Assembly: GCA_965219495.1 (NCBI GenBank)
Contig: OZ244777.1
Coordinates: 2,294,001 to 2,358,000, forward strand
Source of the DNA: CAZPXZ01 sp965219495
GTDB taxonomy: Bacteria > Pseudomonadota > Alphaproteobacteria > Rhodobacterales > CAZPXZ01
Reading direction: 5' to 3'
Length of the DNA: 64,000 nt
Made by a program: the position numbers and the translations under genes. Under the pieces are notes generated by a model that saw nothing but the letters and a program-made list of their open reading frames with translations, searched no databases and was not told where the DNA came from. Positions 18,386 to 27,442 of the stretch are shown here, piece after piece (positions within the stretch are counted from its first letter, which is position 1; each line of letters opens with the position of its first letter).

Positions 18386-19224
18386 TGCGCATTGATGCGC
18401 CGAAAGTTGGTCGCAAAGCGCTATTCAACACCAAATCCTCTGCCGCCCTTCTTGGGGCGGCAGAGTGGGTGCTCTTGTACCTTGGCGGCATCATCGCCTT
18501 CCTCGGGCTGTGGTACCTTTGCAGCCTGGCGATAGGTGAGTATTTTGCGCCGCCCCATATGGTGGGTGCGGCGATTTTGGAAAATCTGACCTCAAGCCGC
18601 TACTTCTCAAGCATCGGACTGCCGTCAGGCGGTTATGGACCCCATCTGGTCGCTACGACCAAGACTGTTGTCGGCGGGGTGCTTTTTGGCGTGTTCTGCG
18701 GATGCGTGACAGGTTTCGCGAGCGCCTATTCCACGGTGACCAAGAATGTGCTGGCGCCGGTCGTCTGGCTCTTCGGGGCCTCGCCCATCATGGTCGTGGC
18801 CCCGTTCTCGCTAATCTGGTTCGGCGTCAGCGCAGCATCCAAGATTTTCCTCATCTCACTGTACACAGCAGTCACGATTCACGTTTTTGCGCTGCAGGCA
18901 TCCGAAACGGCGAACGTCAAGCTTGTGGAATATGCGCGAACACAAGGGGCGTCGAAGCTCTTCTGCCTCGTAAATGTTAGCGTTCCCGCAGCTGTTCCGC
19001 AGATTTTCGGGGGAATACGCATAGCATTGGCAGCCGCCTGGGGCCTTGCGGCAATCACTGAATTGCTTGGCTCCGTCGAAGGGATCGGTCGCGTCATTAT
19101 CGCCACCTGGGGAATGTATGATCTTGCATCCATGATGGGCGGAATCACACTGATTGGACTGATGGCCGTATTGCTTGATGCGCTGGTCGTCCTCGCCCGC
19201 TCCCGCATCGTGCACTGGACGTAG
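18385..19224 (+). CDS. NitT/TauT-type ABC importer permease
   Basis: A 279-residue inner-membrane permease of the SsuC/TauC type, with about six hydrophobic helices and the EAA loop VEYARTQGASKLFCLVNVSVPAAVPQIFGGIRIALAAAWG. Its ATG overlaps the binding-protein stop (TGATG), so the two are translationally coupled. It differs from the permease at 20029, which suggests a heterodimeric channel; most transporters of this class use a homodimer. Confidence 0.9.
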   Translation: MRIDAPKVGRKALFNTKSSAALLGAAEWVLLYLGGIIAFLGLWYLCSLAIGEYFAPPHMVGAAILENLTSSRYFSSIGLPSGGYGPHLVATTKTVVGGVLFGVFCGCVTGFASAYSTVTKNVLAPVVWLFGASPIMVVAPFSLIWFGVSAASKIFLISLYTAVTIHVFALQASETANVKLVEYARTQGASKLFCLVNVSVPAAVPQIFGGIRIALAAAWGLAAITELLGSVEGIGRVIIATWGMYDLASMMGGITLIGLMAVLLDALVVLARSRIVHWT

Positions 19225-19246
19225 AAGGACCAGGGTAAACAACGCC

Positions 19247-20032
19247 ATGATCAAGTTTGACAACGCGTTTTGCCAGTTCGATCACGGAAAAGGCACTATC
19301 GTGACGCCCATGCAGCACATCAATCTCGAAATCGCCGATGGAAATTTTGTTTGCGTACTTGGCCGGTCCGGTCATGGCAAATCTACACTGGTCCGTGCGC
19401 TGGCCGGACTTCAGTCGCTGACTGATGGCTCGATCACTGTCAGTGGTGAAGAGGTCAAGGGGCCGGGCCGCGATCGGGGCATGGTGTTTCAAGAGGATAC
19501 AGTATTCCCCTGGCTCACGGTCCGCCGGAACGTCGAATTCGGCATGAGAGCGCAGCGAGTCCCCGCGAAGGAAAGGCGGCAAACCGCCAAGCGGTGGATC
19601 AAAGAGGTCGGTCTGGCGGGTTTCGAGGATAGCTGGCCGAATCAGATGTCTGGCGGCATGAGGAAAAGGGTGGCAATCGCGAACGTTTTCGCCAACGGGT
19701 CGCCGATACTGTTGATGGATGAACCGTTCGGCCCGCTCGATTACATCACGCGGCGGGAGTTGCAGGACCTCATCTCGAAACTGTGGGAGGAAACCGGCAG
19801 AACGATTATCTTCATCACGCATGATGTCGAGGAAGCGCTGATTCTCGCCCAACGCATTCTCGTTCTGCAAGGCGGTAGCATCAGCGAAGATATCGAAGTC
19901 AATCTGCCATATCCACGAGACGGAGAGGTGCGCGCCTCTCACGAAGCGGTGCAGATCTCCCGGCGCATCTTTGCATCGCTGGAACTCAGCGAGGGCAGCC
20001 TGTTCAAGGCTAGTCAGGGAGAAGACGCGTGA
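19247..20032 (+). CDS. NitT/TauT-type ABC importer ATPase
   Basis: A 261-residue ATPase. The start at 19247 (MIKFDNAF) is preferred over the frame opening at 19175, which overlaps the permease. Walker A reads GRSGHGKST, the Q-loop FQEDTVFPWLTV, the signature MSGGMRKRV and Walker B ILLMDEPFGPLD; the H-loop His is in FITHDVEEAL. These match SsuB/TauB-type proteins. Its stop overlaps the GTG start of the second permease. Confidence 0.92.
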   Translation: MIKFDNAFCQFDHGKGTIVTPMQHINLEIADGNFVCVLGRSGHGKSTLVRALAGLQSLTDGSITVSGEEVKGPGRDRGMVFQEDTVFPWLTVRRNVEFGMRAQRVPAKERRQTAKRWIKEVGLAGFEDSWPNQMSGGMRKRVAIANVFANGSPILLMDEPFGPLDYITRRELQDLISKLWEETGRTIIFITHDVEEALILAQRILVLQGGSISEDIEVNLPYPRDGEVRASHEAVQISRRIFASLELSEGSLFKASQGEDA

Positions 20033-20874
20033 AGGTTCGCATACTGGACTGGATCGCCGAAAATTGGATCAGTTTGCTGACAGTCGCTGTACTGCTAACG
20101 ATATGGGAAGTCATCTCTCATATTGTGCCGAAGAGCCCGTTGCAGGATGCGCCGATCGTACCGCCTTGGGAGTATGTGTTCGGCAGGGCATTTGTCGGGC
20201 TCTCCGATTACTGGAAATTGGACATGCTGGCTCCAGTTCCCGAGCGAGGAGGGGCGCAAACAATCCTGGGCGCTACACTCGCGCTCACTTTGCATACTTC
20301 GATCACGCTCTTCAGAGTCATGAGCGGGCTGCTGATCGGCTGCTTGGTCGGGACGGGGTTGGGCTTGATCATTTCCTGCTCGAAACGCGTCAGTACGGCA
20401 GCTTCTACGCCACTGCACTTCCTTCGAATGACCCCGCTATTGGCGATGATCCCGCTGTTTCAGTTTTGGTTCGGAGCGACAAACCTCACGGCCATCATCT
20501 ACGTTGCGTACGGCGTCGGGGTGGCGTTCCTCGCAGGATCAATCAACGCCGTCTCCAACGTACCCTCGGTCTATGTGGACTTTGCCAGAACGCAAGGGCT
20601 CACACTGTTTGGCACCTATGGACGGGTGATCGTGCCTGCAATCATCCCGGAGTTGTTCTCCACGGCGTATCTGAGTGTCGGAATTGCCTGGGCGGCAGTG
20701 ATCGGCGCAGAGTTTATCGGCGTGAACAGCGGCTTGGGGAGAATTGTCATTTGGGCAAATTTCTTTAGCAATACCGGACGCATGGTCTTGGCTGCATGCG
20801 TGATTGTCCTGTTCTGTGGCGTTTCGATTGCCCTGGTGAGGAAATTGCAGAACAAGGCATTGATGTGGGCGTAA
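20029..20874 (+). CDS. NitT/TauT-type ABC importer permease, second subunit
   Basis: A 281-residue permease starting at a GTG inside the ATPase stop (GTGA overlap). It has the EAA loop VDFARTQGLTLFGTYGRVIVPAIIPELFSTAYLSVGIAWAAVI and six or so helices. Relative to the first permease it carries a longer loop near residues 45-85. Binding protein, two permeases and one ATPase make a complete importer. Confidence 0.9.
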   Translation: MKVRILDWIAENWISLLTVAVLLTIWEVISHIVPKSPLQDAPIVPPWEYVFGRAFVGLSDYWKLDMLAPVPERGGAQTILGATLALTLHTSITLFRVMSGLLIGCLVGTGLGLIISCSKRVSTAASTPLHFLRMTPLLAMIPLFQFWFGATNLTAIIYVAYGVGVAFLAGSINAVSNVPSVYVDFARTQGLTLFGTYGRVIVPAIIPELFSTAYLSVGIAWAAVIGAEFIGVNSGLGRIVIWANFFSNTGRMVLAACVIVLFCGVSIALVRKLQNKALMWA

Positions 20875-20926
20875 GCGGCTATTTGGGCCGGTCATAGCTC
20901 ATCATATTTAGTGATGAGGCGATTGC

Positions 20927-22033
20927 ATGATGCGCGAACTTCGAAGCAAGAACGGGGGTATTGTCACCCTTAAGGAGGTTGCATGCGCTGCAGATGTTTC
21001 TGTCAGCACAGTTTCGCGGGCGCTGTCAGGAACCGGGCTGGTCAACGGCAAAACCGAAGCGCGAATCCTCAAAACAGCTGAAAAGCTTGGATATCGCACC
21101 AACACGTTGGCGCGCGGCCTAGCGACAAGATCTTCGAGGTTGATCGGGCTGGTTCTACACAATCTGGTGAACGCTTCTTTCAACATGATCGCGGAAATGG
21201 CTCAGGCGCGCCTCCGCCATTTCAATTACCAGATGATCCTATGCATAAGCGATGACGACCCCGAGGCTGAAGCTTCGTTCATCGATACGCTGTTTGATCA
21301 TCGAATCGATGGGCTGCTCATCACGCCGACTGGCAAGAACGGAGCCAAACTGGAAGAGCTAAGAAAGGCCGGCATTCCTCTGGTGACCATGATGCGGCAC
21401 CAACCGGGCCTGGTCTCGGACGCAGTTCTGCCTGACGACATGGATGGTGCTTACAAAGGTACAAGCTATCTGATATCGCGGGGTCACCAGCGGATCGGTC
21501 TGATTGTCGGTCTAGAAGAGACGACTTCCGGGCGCGAGCGATTGGCGGGATATTTGCGCGCGCTTCGCGAAAACGGGATTGAGGTGAATGCCGACCTCAT
21601 TCGAAAAGTACCCTACAAACCTGAGTACGGCCGAAAAGCCGGAGAGGAACTATTCAAGTCGGCGGAGCCGCCGTCCGCCATATTCGCAGCAAATCACGAA
21701 GGCTCGTTTGGCGTCATGCAAGCGCTGGCTGACCACAAATTGCATATCCCGGATGACATAAGTCTTCTCTGCTATGAGGATGCTCCTTGGTATCGTTGGA
21801 ACCGGCCCGGAATCAGCGTGGTAAATGTCGGCGCTGAATCCATGGCGACTTTGGCGGTGGATCGTCTGGTCGAACACTTGAGGGTAAAAGACGATCCAAC
21901 GTTGCCGCATCAGTTCGGTCAGGAGTTTCGAATTGGGGCCAACCTCGAGCACCGCGATTCGATTGCCTCGCACTCTGCCACTGAGGCTTGTGGAAAGTGC
22001 CGCTGTAGCGGTGCGAAATCCGCTGGCGCTTGA
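20927..22033 (+). CDS. LacI-family transcriptional regulator
   Basis: A 368-residue regulator. The helix-turn-helix VTLKEVACAADVSVSTVSRALSG occupies residues about 13-35, followed by the hinge RTNTLARGLATRSSRLIGLV and a periplasmic-binding-protein-like ligand domain ending near AVDRLVEHLR. It sits 52 bp after the importer on the same strand. The three LacI-type operators between the two divergent operons at 16.9-17.05 kb are its probable targets. The last 20 or so residues (SATEACGKCRCSGAKSAGA) look like read-on past the usual end. Confidence 0.9.
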   Translation: MMRELRSKNGGIVTLKEVACAADVSVSTVSRALSGTGLVNGKTEARILKTAEKLGYRTNTLARGLATRSSRLIGLVLHNLVNASFNMIAEMAQARLRHFNYQMILCISDDDPEAEASFIDTLFDHRIDGLLITPTGKNGAKLEELRKAGIPLVTMMRHQPGLVSDAVLPDDMDGAYKGTSYLISRGHQRIGLIVGLEETTSGRERLAGYLRALRENGIEVNADLIRKVPYKPEYGRKAGEELFKSAEPPSAIFAANHEGSFGVMQALADHKLHIPDDISLLCYEDAPWYRWNRPGISVVNVGAESMATLAVDRLVEHLRVKDDPTLPHQFGQEFRIGANLEHRDSIASHSATEACGKCRCSGAKSAGA

Positions 22034-22471
22034 CCGAAGCGAGGCTTCGCTTGGCCCTGACGAAATACCTGTCGAAAGCTGATTGCCGGCGCCAGACACG
22101 ATAGCGCATGTGGACGCCTTCGATGAATTGATGCGAATCGGGCAGCGGTTCCACCGGGCAAGATCTCTGACTTGATTGCAGCGCAAGAACTTCAGTGAGG
22201 AGTCTCGCTGCCTCGGCCTGCATGAAGATCATAGGGTCCCGGTTGCGGCCGCGACTACAGCAATACACTTGACACTTGGCCAGGGACATTTGCGCCCGTG
22301 AGAGTAGCCGATGGGAGTTCCTTCAGCGGAGAGAATAGTCCGCGAAGCAACGTGACTCGCCGGTAAGGCAGGTAACGGTTCACAAGCGTACGGGAAACCG
22401 CCGTCTATCTTGCAATTATTTTTGCTGAGTTCATGGTGCTTGACCTCCGGACAAAGCGCGCCTGGAATAGT
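22034..22471. other. Intergenic region, no gene seen
   Basis: About 440 bp between the LacI gene and a convergent toxin gene. Open frames here are antisense to the LacI gene or short; no repeat or clear terminator was identified. Confidence 0.5.
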
Positions 22472-22888
22472 TCAAGTCCAGTTGTGCACTCTTAATCCCT
22501 TGAAGCTGAGAAACTCGAGCTTTCTCCCCGTTACCAGCGTCAATCCGTTGACCTGCGCGATCGCCGCGACCTGCCCGTCAACAATGGACGGTGTTCGTCC
22601 GGTCGCCGCCAGCCGGGCGTGTTCACGCGCGTGCCAATCCGCCGCCACGCGGTCATAATCGAGTACCGGAAAACATTCCATCACCACCTCTCTAATGTAT
22701 CGTCGCACCGCCTCCTGCTGCCGCGAAACCGGCAGCCTTGCGCATCCGGCCTGAAGTTCCTGCCAGACCGGCGCGGGTATCCCGGCCTCACCGTCATGCT
22801 CCAAGAAATTCCGCATCAAGTTCGGGTCTGGTTTTGGCCGAAGCGGTTCCGTAACCACATCCGTATCGAGCAAGAATTTCAACGGCAT
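22472..22888 (-). CDS. PIN-domain toxin (VapC/FitB-like)
   Basis: A 138-residue PIN-fold ribonuclease, probable toxin of a type II system. It starts FLLDTDVVTEPL with the first acidic residue. The second acidic position is in WQELQAG, and the third in SIVDGQVAAIAQVNGLTLVTG, matching the PxxDxxIAA segment of FitB-type proteins. It is two bases downstream of a Phd-like antitoxin, the standard antitoxin-toxin order. Confidence 0.85.
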   Translation of the reverse strand: MPLKFLLDTDVVTEPLRPKPDPNLMRNFLEHDGEAGIPAPVWQELQAGCARLPVSRQQEAVRRYIREVVMECFPVLDYDRVAADWHAREHARLAATGRTPSIVDGQVAAIAQVNGLTLVTGRKLEFLSFKGLRVHNWT

Positions 22889-22890
22889 GC

Positions 22891-23166
22891 TTACGCTCCC
22901 TGGCCCCTACCCCGCGCGGCCCTCCGCCCGAATACTTCCTTCGGATCAATTCCCAAATCTTCCAAATCGCACTCTCCCTCGAATTCGCCAAAGGTCCGGG
23001 CGAAGGACCGGCCCCCCGAAACCAGACGCTCGTATTCCCGACGGCCGATCAAGAACGCAACGCCGGTTCCATGCCTCGTCAACTCCGCCACTCCGCCTTC
23101 CTCCGCCTTGCGGACAAGCTCCGGAAACCGGCTGCGCGCTTCCGTAATCGAGTAACGTTCCACCAT
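22891..23166 (-). CDS. Phd/YefM-type antitoxin
   Basis: A 91-residue antitoxin starting MVERYSITEARSRFPELVRKAEEGG, the Phd/YefM DNA-binding fold; GVAFLIGRREYERLV is its usual end, and the acidic GEFEGECDLEDLGID tail would wrap the toxin. The start at 23166 is chosen because the fold begins there and GGGAG lies just upstream; the frame is open further back without family similarity. The pair probably represses its own promoter. Confidence 0.82.
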   Translation of the reverse strand: MVERYSITEARSRFPELVRKAEEGGVAELTRHGTGVAFLIGRREYERLVSGGRSFARTFGEFEGECDLEDLGIDPKEVFGRRAARGRGQGA

Positions 23167-23533
23167 GCTCCCAAGTTCCAATATGCGCATTTTTCTGTAC
23201 ATATACCCGTTTCCGCCGTGCATTGCAATTCCGGCATGCTCGGCCACCTCGGCCCTCAGTCGATTGCATCTCGGCCTGCTTGTGAATGGGGACGCCCCGG
23301 AAACGGGTTTCCAAGGAACTCGCAAATTTCGAAAGATGAGAACGCCGTCTTTTCAACGTGTTACTTTGTATATGCACATCTCTTTGTACATTTGCAGGAG
23401 TGGTCCGGTCCTGGCGAGCAAGTTGGAGCAGCATTGCCGCGAATCCCGTCGCAGAAGGCCTTCTACCGCAATGGAATGCTTGTCATGGGCGCGTCGCCAT
23501 TCGCGAATGCCGCATGACTGGCCAAGCCCGTTC

Positions 23534-23800
23534 GAGTTCTTGCTTCGCAAATCTGCCATCCTCCATGATTGCGGAAATGTTGCGGCTTTGCTCTTCCGGA
23601 GGCCCGAGTTCTCGAGCGGATTTCCTCGCGCGATCAGGTGATCGGCCTTCGCTTCCGGAGCGATAACGCCAGGCGTTCTTCCGCAATTCAGGATCTCGGC
23701 ATTCGCCAAGATCGTCGAACTCGGCAACGCGGGCGCGGGATGCGTCTCCGCTTACAGCGGCAGGCTGCGGGGATGCTACATCCCTCGCTGACCAGGCGGC
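23534..23800 (-). pseudogene. Amidohydrolase tail, frameshifted paralogue fragment
   Basis: The minus strand reads ILANAEILNCGRTPGVIAPEAKADHLIARGNPLE, then shifts frame to EEQSRNISAIMEDGRFAKQEL. Both pieces match in order the last 70 or so residues of the intact amidohydrolase at 27443-28678 (LVNAEILNRTGRLGVIAP, ADILIVRGNPLEDLG, HLSAIMKDGNFAKLEL). The fragment has lost its front part and at least one base. It lies 4 kb from its paralogue in the same orientation, so a partial duplication is likely. Confidence 0.75.
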
Positions 23801-24219
23801 TCATCAATCATGCCCGCCCCAACGGTGTCACTGAAGACTATGCAGCCGACTGAACCGTTTGTGACCGGGCTCCGCGAGCCTGTGTAATAGGACTGCCCAT
23901 CATTTTGAAGCATTGTGAGCGGCAAGCTCCTGAAACCAAACGCAGGTGCAAGTAATCGCCTGTACCGCACCCCTGCCGTTGTCACCGAGAAAATGTCCAC
24001 CGCCTGCATCGGTGACCGCATCGAACGGGACCTGCAAGTACCAGGAGATTTTCGCCGGCCCAGTGATTGGCCAAGAACCGTGATCTCGGCAGCCCTTCTC
24101 ACTGGTGGTCTATCCGGCCCGATAATTTCAATTGGTTGACATTCCACTTTCCATTCGTCGGCCATCGACTTTCCAATCGTCGAGAGCCATTCCGGACAGT
24201 GGCGCGTATCCTCGTTTCT

Positions 24220-24310
24220 GTCGAACAGTGGGTCCAGGTAGCCCTCGTGGACACAAGGATCATGCTGCTTTGTGGCCCCAGACAATCGGGAAAGACAGCC
24301 GGCTGCGAAA
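24220..24310 (+). pseudogene. AAA ATPase remnant (Walker A only)
   Basis: ALVDTRIMLLCGPRQSGKT, with the Walker A codons at 24274-24297, looks like the N-terminus of AAA_14/DUF4143-type ATPases, which begin with a similar strand and GPRQSGKT. Nothing of the rest of that family follows in any frame. Recognised on this short stretch only. Confidence 0.35.
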
Positions 24311-24493
24311 CAGGAGGACGGGGCGAACGGCGTTGCAGCGGAATCCTCAATCCAGACCGGAAGGATGGTGTCCGCTCGGCGACACGCGTTCCGGCGGAGG
24401 GCGGTGCGGACAAGACGGCACCATGCTGCGGATTGATCCCTATAGCACTTGGCGCTGCATCCATCAAAATATTCGGAAGCGTTCGCGGGGATC

Positions 24494-24846
24494 GGGTTCC
24501 GCACGTTCGAGACCAGACCCTTTGCGCGTTTCGCCGATTGAGAGGGGTAGCGGATGCGGACTTGGGCGATGCGGTCCGGCGCGCCAGAAGCGGCTTGATC
24601 GATGCCGACCTCATCGGCGGCGGCATCAAGCAGCGCATTGCCCGGCGGGGACAAGGCAGGTCCCGCGAAATTTCTTCGATCGTGCTGTTTCGCCGGGGCG
24701 AATGCTGATTCTTCCTCTACGGGTTCGCGAAGAGCGGCCGGGACAACCTTCGCCGGGACGAGCTGCCGGGGACGAAATGCTTGCCATGGACGAAGCCGGC
24801 CTTCGGGCGGCGCTTTCGAATGAGACGATCATGGAAGTGGCCTGCG
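24494..24846 (+). pseudogene. RelE/HigB-type toxin, broken
   Basis: Pieces of a RelE-superfamily toxin can be read across frames: FRTFETRPFARFAD up to a stop, then ADADLGDAVRRARSGLIDADLIGGGIKQRIAR and SSIVLFRRGE, then a TGA, then FFLYGFAKSGRDNLRRDELPG, then MDEAGLRAALSNETIMEV in a third frame. Order and wording match one toxin interrupted by stops and at least two frameshifts. It directly precedes the matching HigA/NadS-type antitoxin. Confidence 0.7.
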
Positions 24847-25163
24847 ATGCCCAAGCAGTACAGGAGCGACGCCGTGGCGGCGGCGCGCGAGACCGCGCAG
24901 GGTCTTACGGAAGCGGGCGTCATGGCGAAACGGACCATGAAGGCATTCGACGAGATGTACCGTCGCCAGTGGAAGAGATGATGCCCGAGAGGATCCGGGA
25001 ACTGCGGTTGCGGGAGAATGCGAGCCAGGCGGTGTTCGCGCACTATCTGAACGTAACCGCGGGTCTGATAAGTCAGTGGGAGCGGGGCGAGAAGCGCCCG
25101 CAGGGCGCTTCCCTGAAACTACTGACGCTGGTCGCAAAGAACGGTCCTGGGGCGATCGCCTGA
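24847..25163 (+). pseudogene. HigA/NadS-type XRE antitoxin, frameshifted
   Basis: It starts MPKQYRSDAVAAARETAQGL and runs to AFDEMYR, where the frame is lost. The neighbouring frame continues PSPVEEMMPERIRELRLRENASQAVFAHYLNVTAGLISQWERGEKRPQGASLKLL, a complete XRE helix-turn-helix, to the stop at 25163. An ATG at 24978 or 24981 could still yield a roughly 60-residue DNA-binding fragment. Confidence 0.7.
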
Positions 25164-25834
25164 CCCGCGCATCGGTCGTACGGGCCACGGGCCCGCGCGG
25201 CATCTCGAAGAAGGGTCTGGCCCGGGAAAACAGCGCAATGCGGTGTTTGGAGACCAGCTCTCCCGGGGTGGAGGAAGGCGCCGGTCAGTGGAACCCTTTG
25301 TCCTCGGCGCGCATGAATCCGGCCGACAAGATCAACCAGGCTTCGTGATCGAGGCCCAGCTTTGCACTGAGCTGGCCACAGGTTCGTTCGGCATCCGCGC
25401 CGGTCAAGGCGACCACCGCGGTCGGTATGCAACCGGCCTGTCAAACGGCAATCGCTATGGCCATCAGCGACGACTCCCATCGAATTTTCTCACACGTGAC
25501 CCGGCCGGTCCATGTTTTCGCTTGGTGCACAACTTCATCGGCGCGATCGCGAACAAGGACGCGACTCTTGTTGTCGGAGCCTGACGCCGGGAGCGAAAAC
25601 CGGTCCGGACCGTTCATCCGGAACCCCTGCGCAGGCTCCGTCGCCAGTTGGAGCCACAGCGCCGGGGCGTTCCCATCGGGGGTGCGAACGCGGAAGGGAA
25701 GACACCGGGGGGATGCGGTGCTGCGTAATCGGCGGAAATCGTTGTCGAGAATTGCCAGGTCGAAGCAATTCGCCATGCGCCCGATCCGATGCACGATCCG
25801 CCCTGGTAAGCCTGTCGGCTCGGCCGCCGCGCCT
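25164..25834. other. Unassigned region downstream of aminotransferase
   Basis: About 670 bp. A minus-strand frame (25441-26010) overlaps the aminotransferase end and encodes an unrecognised 189-residue sequence. A second minus-strand stretch (ALTGADAERTCGQLSAKLGLDHEAWLILSAGFMRAEDKGFH) reads like the end of a real protein, but its start is not open. This may be another eroded gene; no family could be named. Confidence 0.35.
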
Positions 25835-27079
25835 TCAACGATCTTGCTCTCCTTCGCCCGCGCCCCATCCTGCCGCCTCCGCGCAGGCCCGGATCTTTGC
25901 CATCGCCTCGCGAATGTCTTCCAAGGAGGCCGCGTAGGAGAAACGAATGTAGCCCTCTCCGAACGCCCCAAAACTCGTCCCGGAAACCGTGGCAATGCCG
26001 AGCTCGTCAAGCAGAAAATCCTGCATCGGAGTAGAGCCGAGCCCGGTCCCCGTGATGTTAGGCATCACGTAGAACGCCCCTTCCGGACGCGACACCGAAA
26101 ATCCGGGCATTGATGCGAGCTCGGCCGCAATGACCCGCCGGCGCTCATCGAATGCCTCGACCATCCGGTCCACGCTGTCCTGCGGCCCCCGTAAGGCGGC
26201 GATGGCTGCGTGCTGGGTCGGCGCATTGGTGCAGCTCACAGAGTTGATGTTGAGGCGCACAGCATGCTCGACGAGCGCCTCGGGCCACACCGCATATCCA
26301 ATTCGCCACCCGGTCATGGCATAGGTTTTTGACCAGCCGTCGAGAAGGATCAGCCGCTCCCGCAAGTTGGGGTACGCAAGCATTGTTGCTGGGGGCTCGG
26401 GGCCATACGAGATTCGGGAATAGATCTCGTCGGAGAGAATCATGACCTGGGGATGCGCCTCCAGCCCGTCCGCAAGCCGGTCGAGCACAGTGCGCGGCAG
26501 CACGCCTCCGGTGGGGTTTGCCGGGCTGTTCAGAATAAGCAGTCGTGTGCGTGGGGTGATCCGGCCAAGCACAAACTCGACATCGAACGCGAAATCGTGC
26601 GCTTCCTCCAGCGCGATGGGAACCGGCTCAGCGCCCGTGAACCGGATGGCGGATTCGTAGATAGGGAACCCGGGATTGGGATACAGAATTTCCACCCCTG
26701 GCTCCCCGAACATCAGGATCGCATGCCACATCGTTACCTTGCCCCCCGGCACGATCACGACCGTGTCCGGGTCGACCTCAACTCCACGACGCAGCGCGAG
26801 GTCTTCCGCGACCGCTTCGCGCAGGGGCAGGATGCCGTTGGCCGGCGTGTATCCGTGATGGCCGTCGGCGAGCGCCTTCTTGGCCGCCTCGACGATGTGC
26901 CCTGGCGTGCGGAAGTCCGGCTGACCGATTCCCAGATTGATCACCCGGCGGCCAGCACGCACAAGTTCCTCGGCGCGCCCGAGAACCACGAAAGCGCTCT
27001 CCGTTCCCAACCGGCGCATCGCGCCTGCAGGCTGCGGAAACTGGCTGCGCGCCACGGAATTCGAGTGTCGTCCCGACAT
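25835..27079 (-). CDS. Class I/II PLP-dependent aminotransferase
   Basis: A fold-type I aminotransferase of the aspartate-aminotransferase-like group, about 414 residues from the ATG at 27079. It has VINLGIGQPDFRTP near the N-terminus, NSPANPTGG, the Asp-containing ILSDEIYSRISY, the PLP lysine in DGWSKTYAMTGWRIGY and the carboxylate-binding Arg in YIRFSYAASLEDI. A TTG at 27109 in frame could be an alternative start; neither has a clear Shine-Dalgarno. The amino donor is unknown. It stands alone, upstream of nothing in its own direction. Confidence 0.9.
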   Translation of the reverse strand: MSGRHSNSVARSQFPQPAGAMRRLGTESAFVVLGRAEELVRAGRRVINLGIGQPDFRTPGHIVEAAKKALADGHHGYTPANGILPLREAVAEDLALRRGVEVDPDTVVIVPGGKVTMWHAILMFGEPGVEILYPNPGFPIYESAIRFTGAEPVPIALEEAHDFAFDVEFVLGRITPRTRLLILNSPANPTGGVLPRTVLDRLADGLEAHPQVMILSDEIYSRISYGPEPPATMLAYPNLRERLILLDGWSKTYAMTGWRIGYAVWPEALVEHAVRLNINSVSCTNAPTQHAAIAALRGPQDSVDRMVEAFDERRRVIAAELASMPGFSVSRPEGAFYVMPNITGTGLGSTPMQDFLLDELGIATVSGTSFGAFGEGYIRFSYAASLEDIREAMAKIRACAEAAGWGAGEGEQDR

Positions 27080-27442
27080 GTTGCCGATTCTGTTATTCAG
27101 CTTTTTCAATACGAATTGCCCGATGCGGCGCCGTGCTCAACCCCGAATTGCACGTTAGCTGTTTCCGGGACGCAAATAACTCCGGGTTTGCGAAATTCCT
27201 CGCAGTCCCTTGCGGAACCACCGGGTAAATCCACACAAAAACCAGTAAGAAACTCCTCCACTATCAGTCTATTGCGTAAGACTGTACATACTTCTGCACA
27301 TATTCAAGTCCGCCTGTTTCCCGGCGATCGACGCGAATTTGCCTTCCTGTGAATCCTTGCCCAGCTGCATACCCCGCCGCAGCGGACTGTGGGCAACAAA
27401 GGTACGACGCCTTCTGTGCTCGCCGCACCCAGACGCAGTTCA
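27080..27442. other. Intergenic region upstream of the aminotransferase
   Basis: About 360 bp between two genes that run in the same (minus) direction. It should hold the aminotransferase promoter. TGTACATACTTCTGCACATAT near 27290 is an imperfect repeat of TGTACAT-like words, but no operator could be assigned. Confidence 0.35.

Noticed and set aside
23190..23400. TGTACAT/TTTGTATATGCACAT-like words near the VapBC-like pair, also near 27290
   Set aside because: Suggestive of a shared operator, but spacing and orientation differ and the words are too loose to call.
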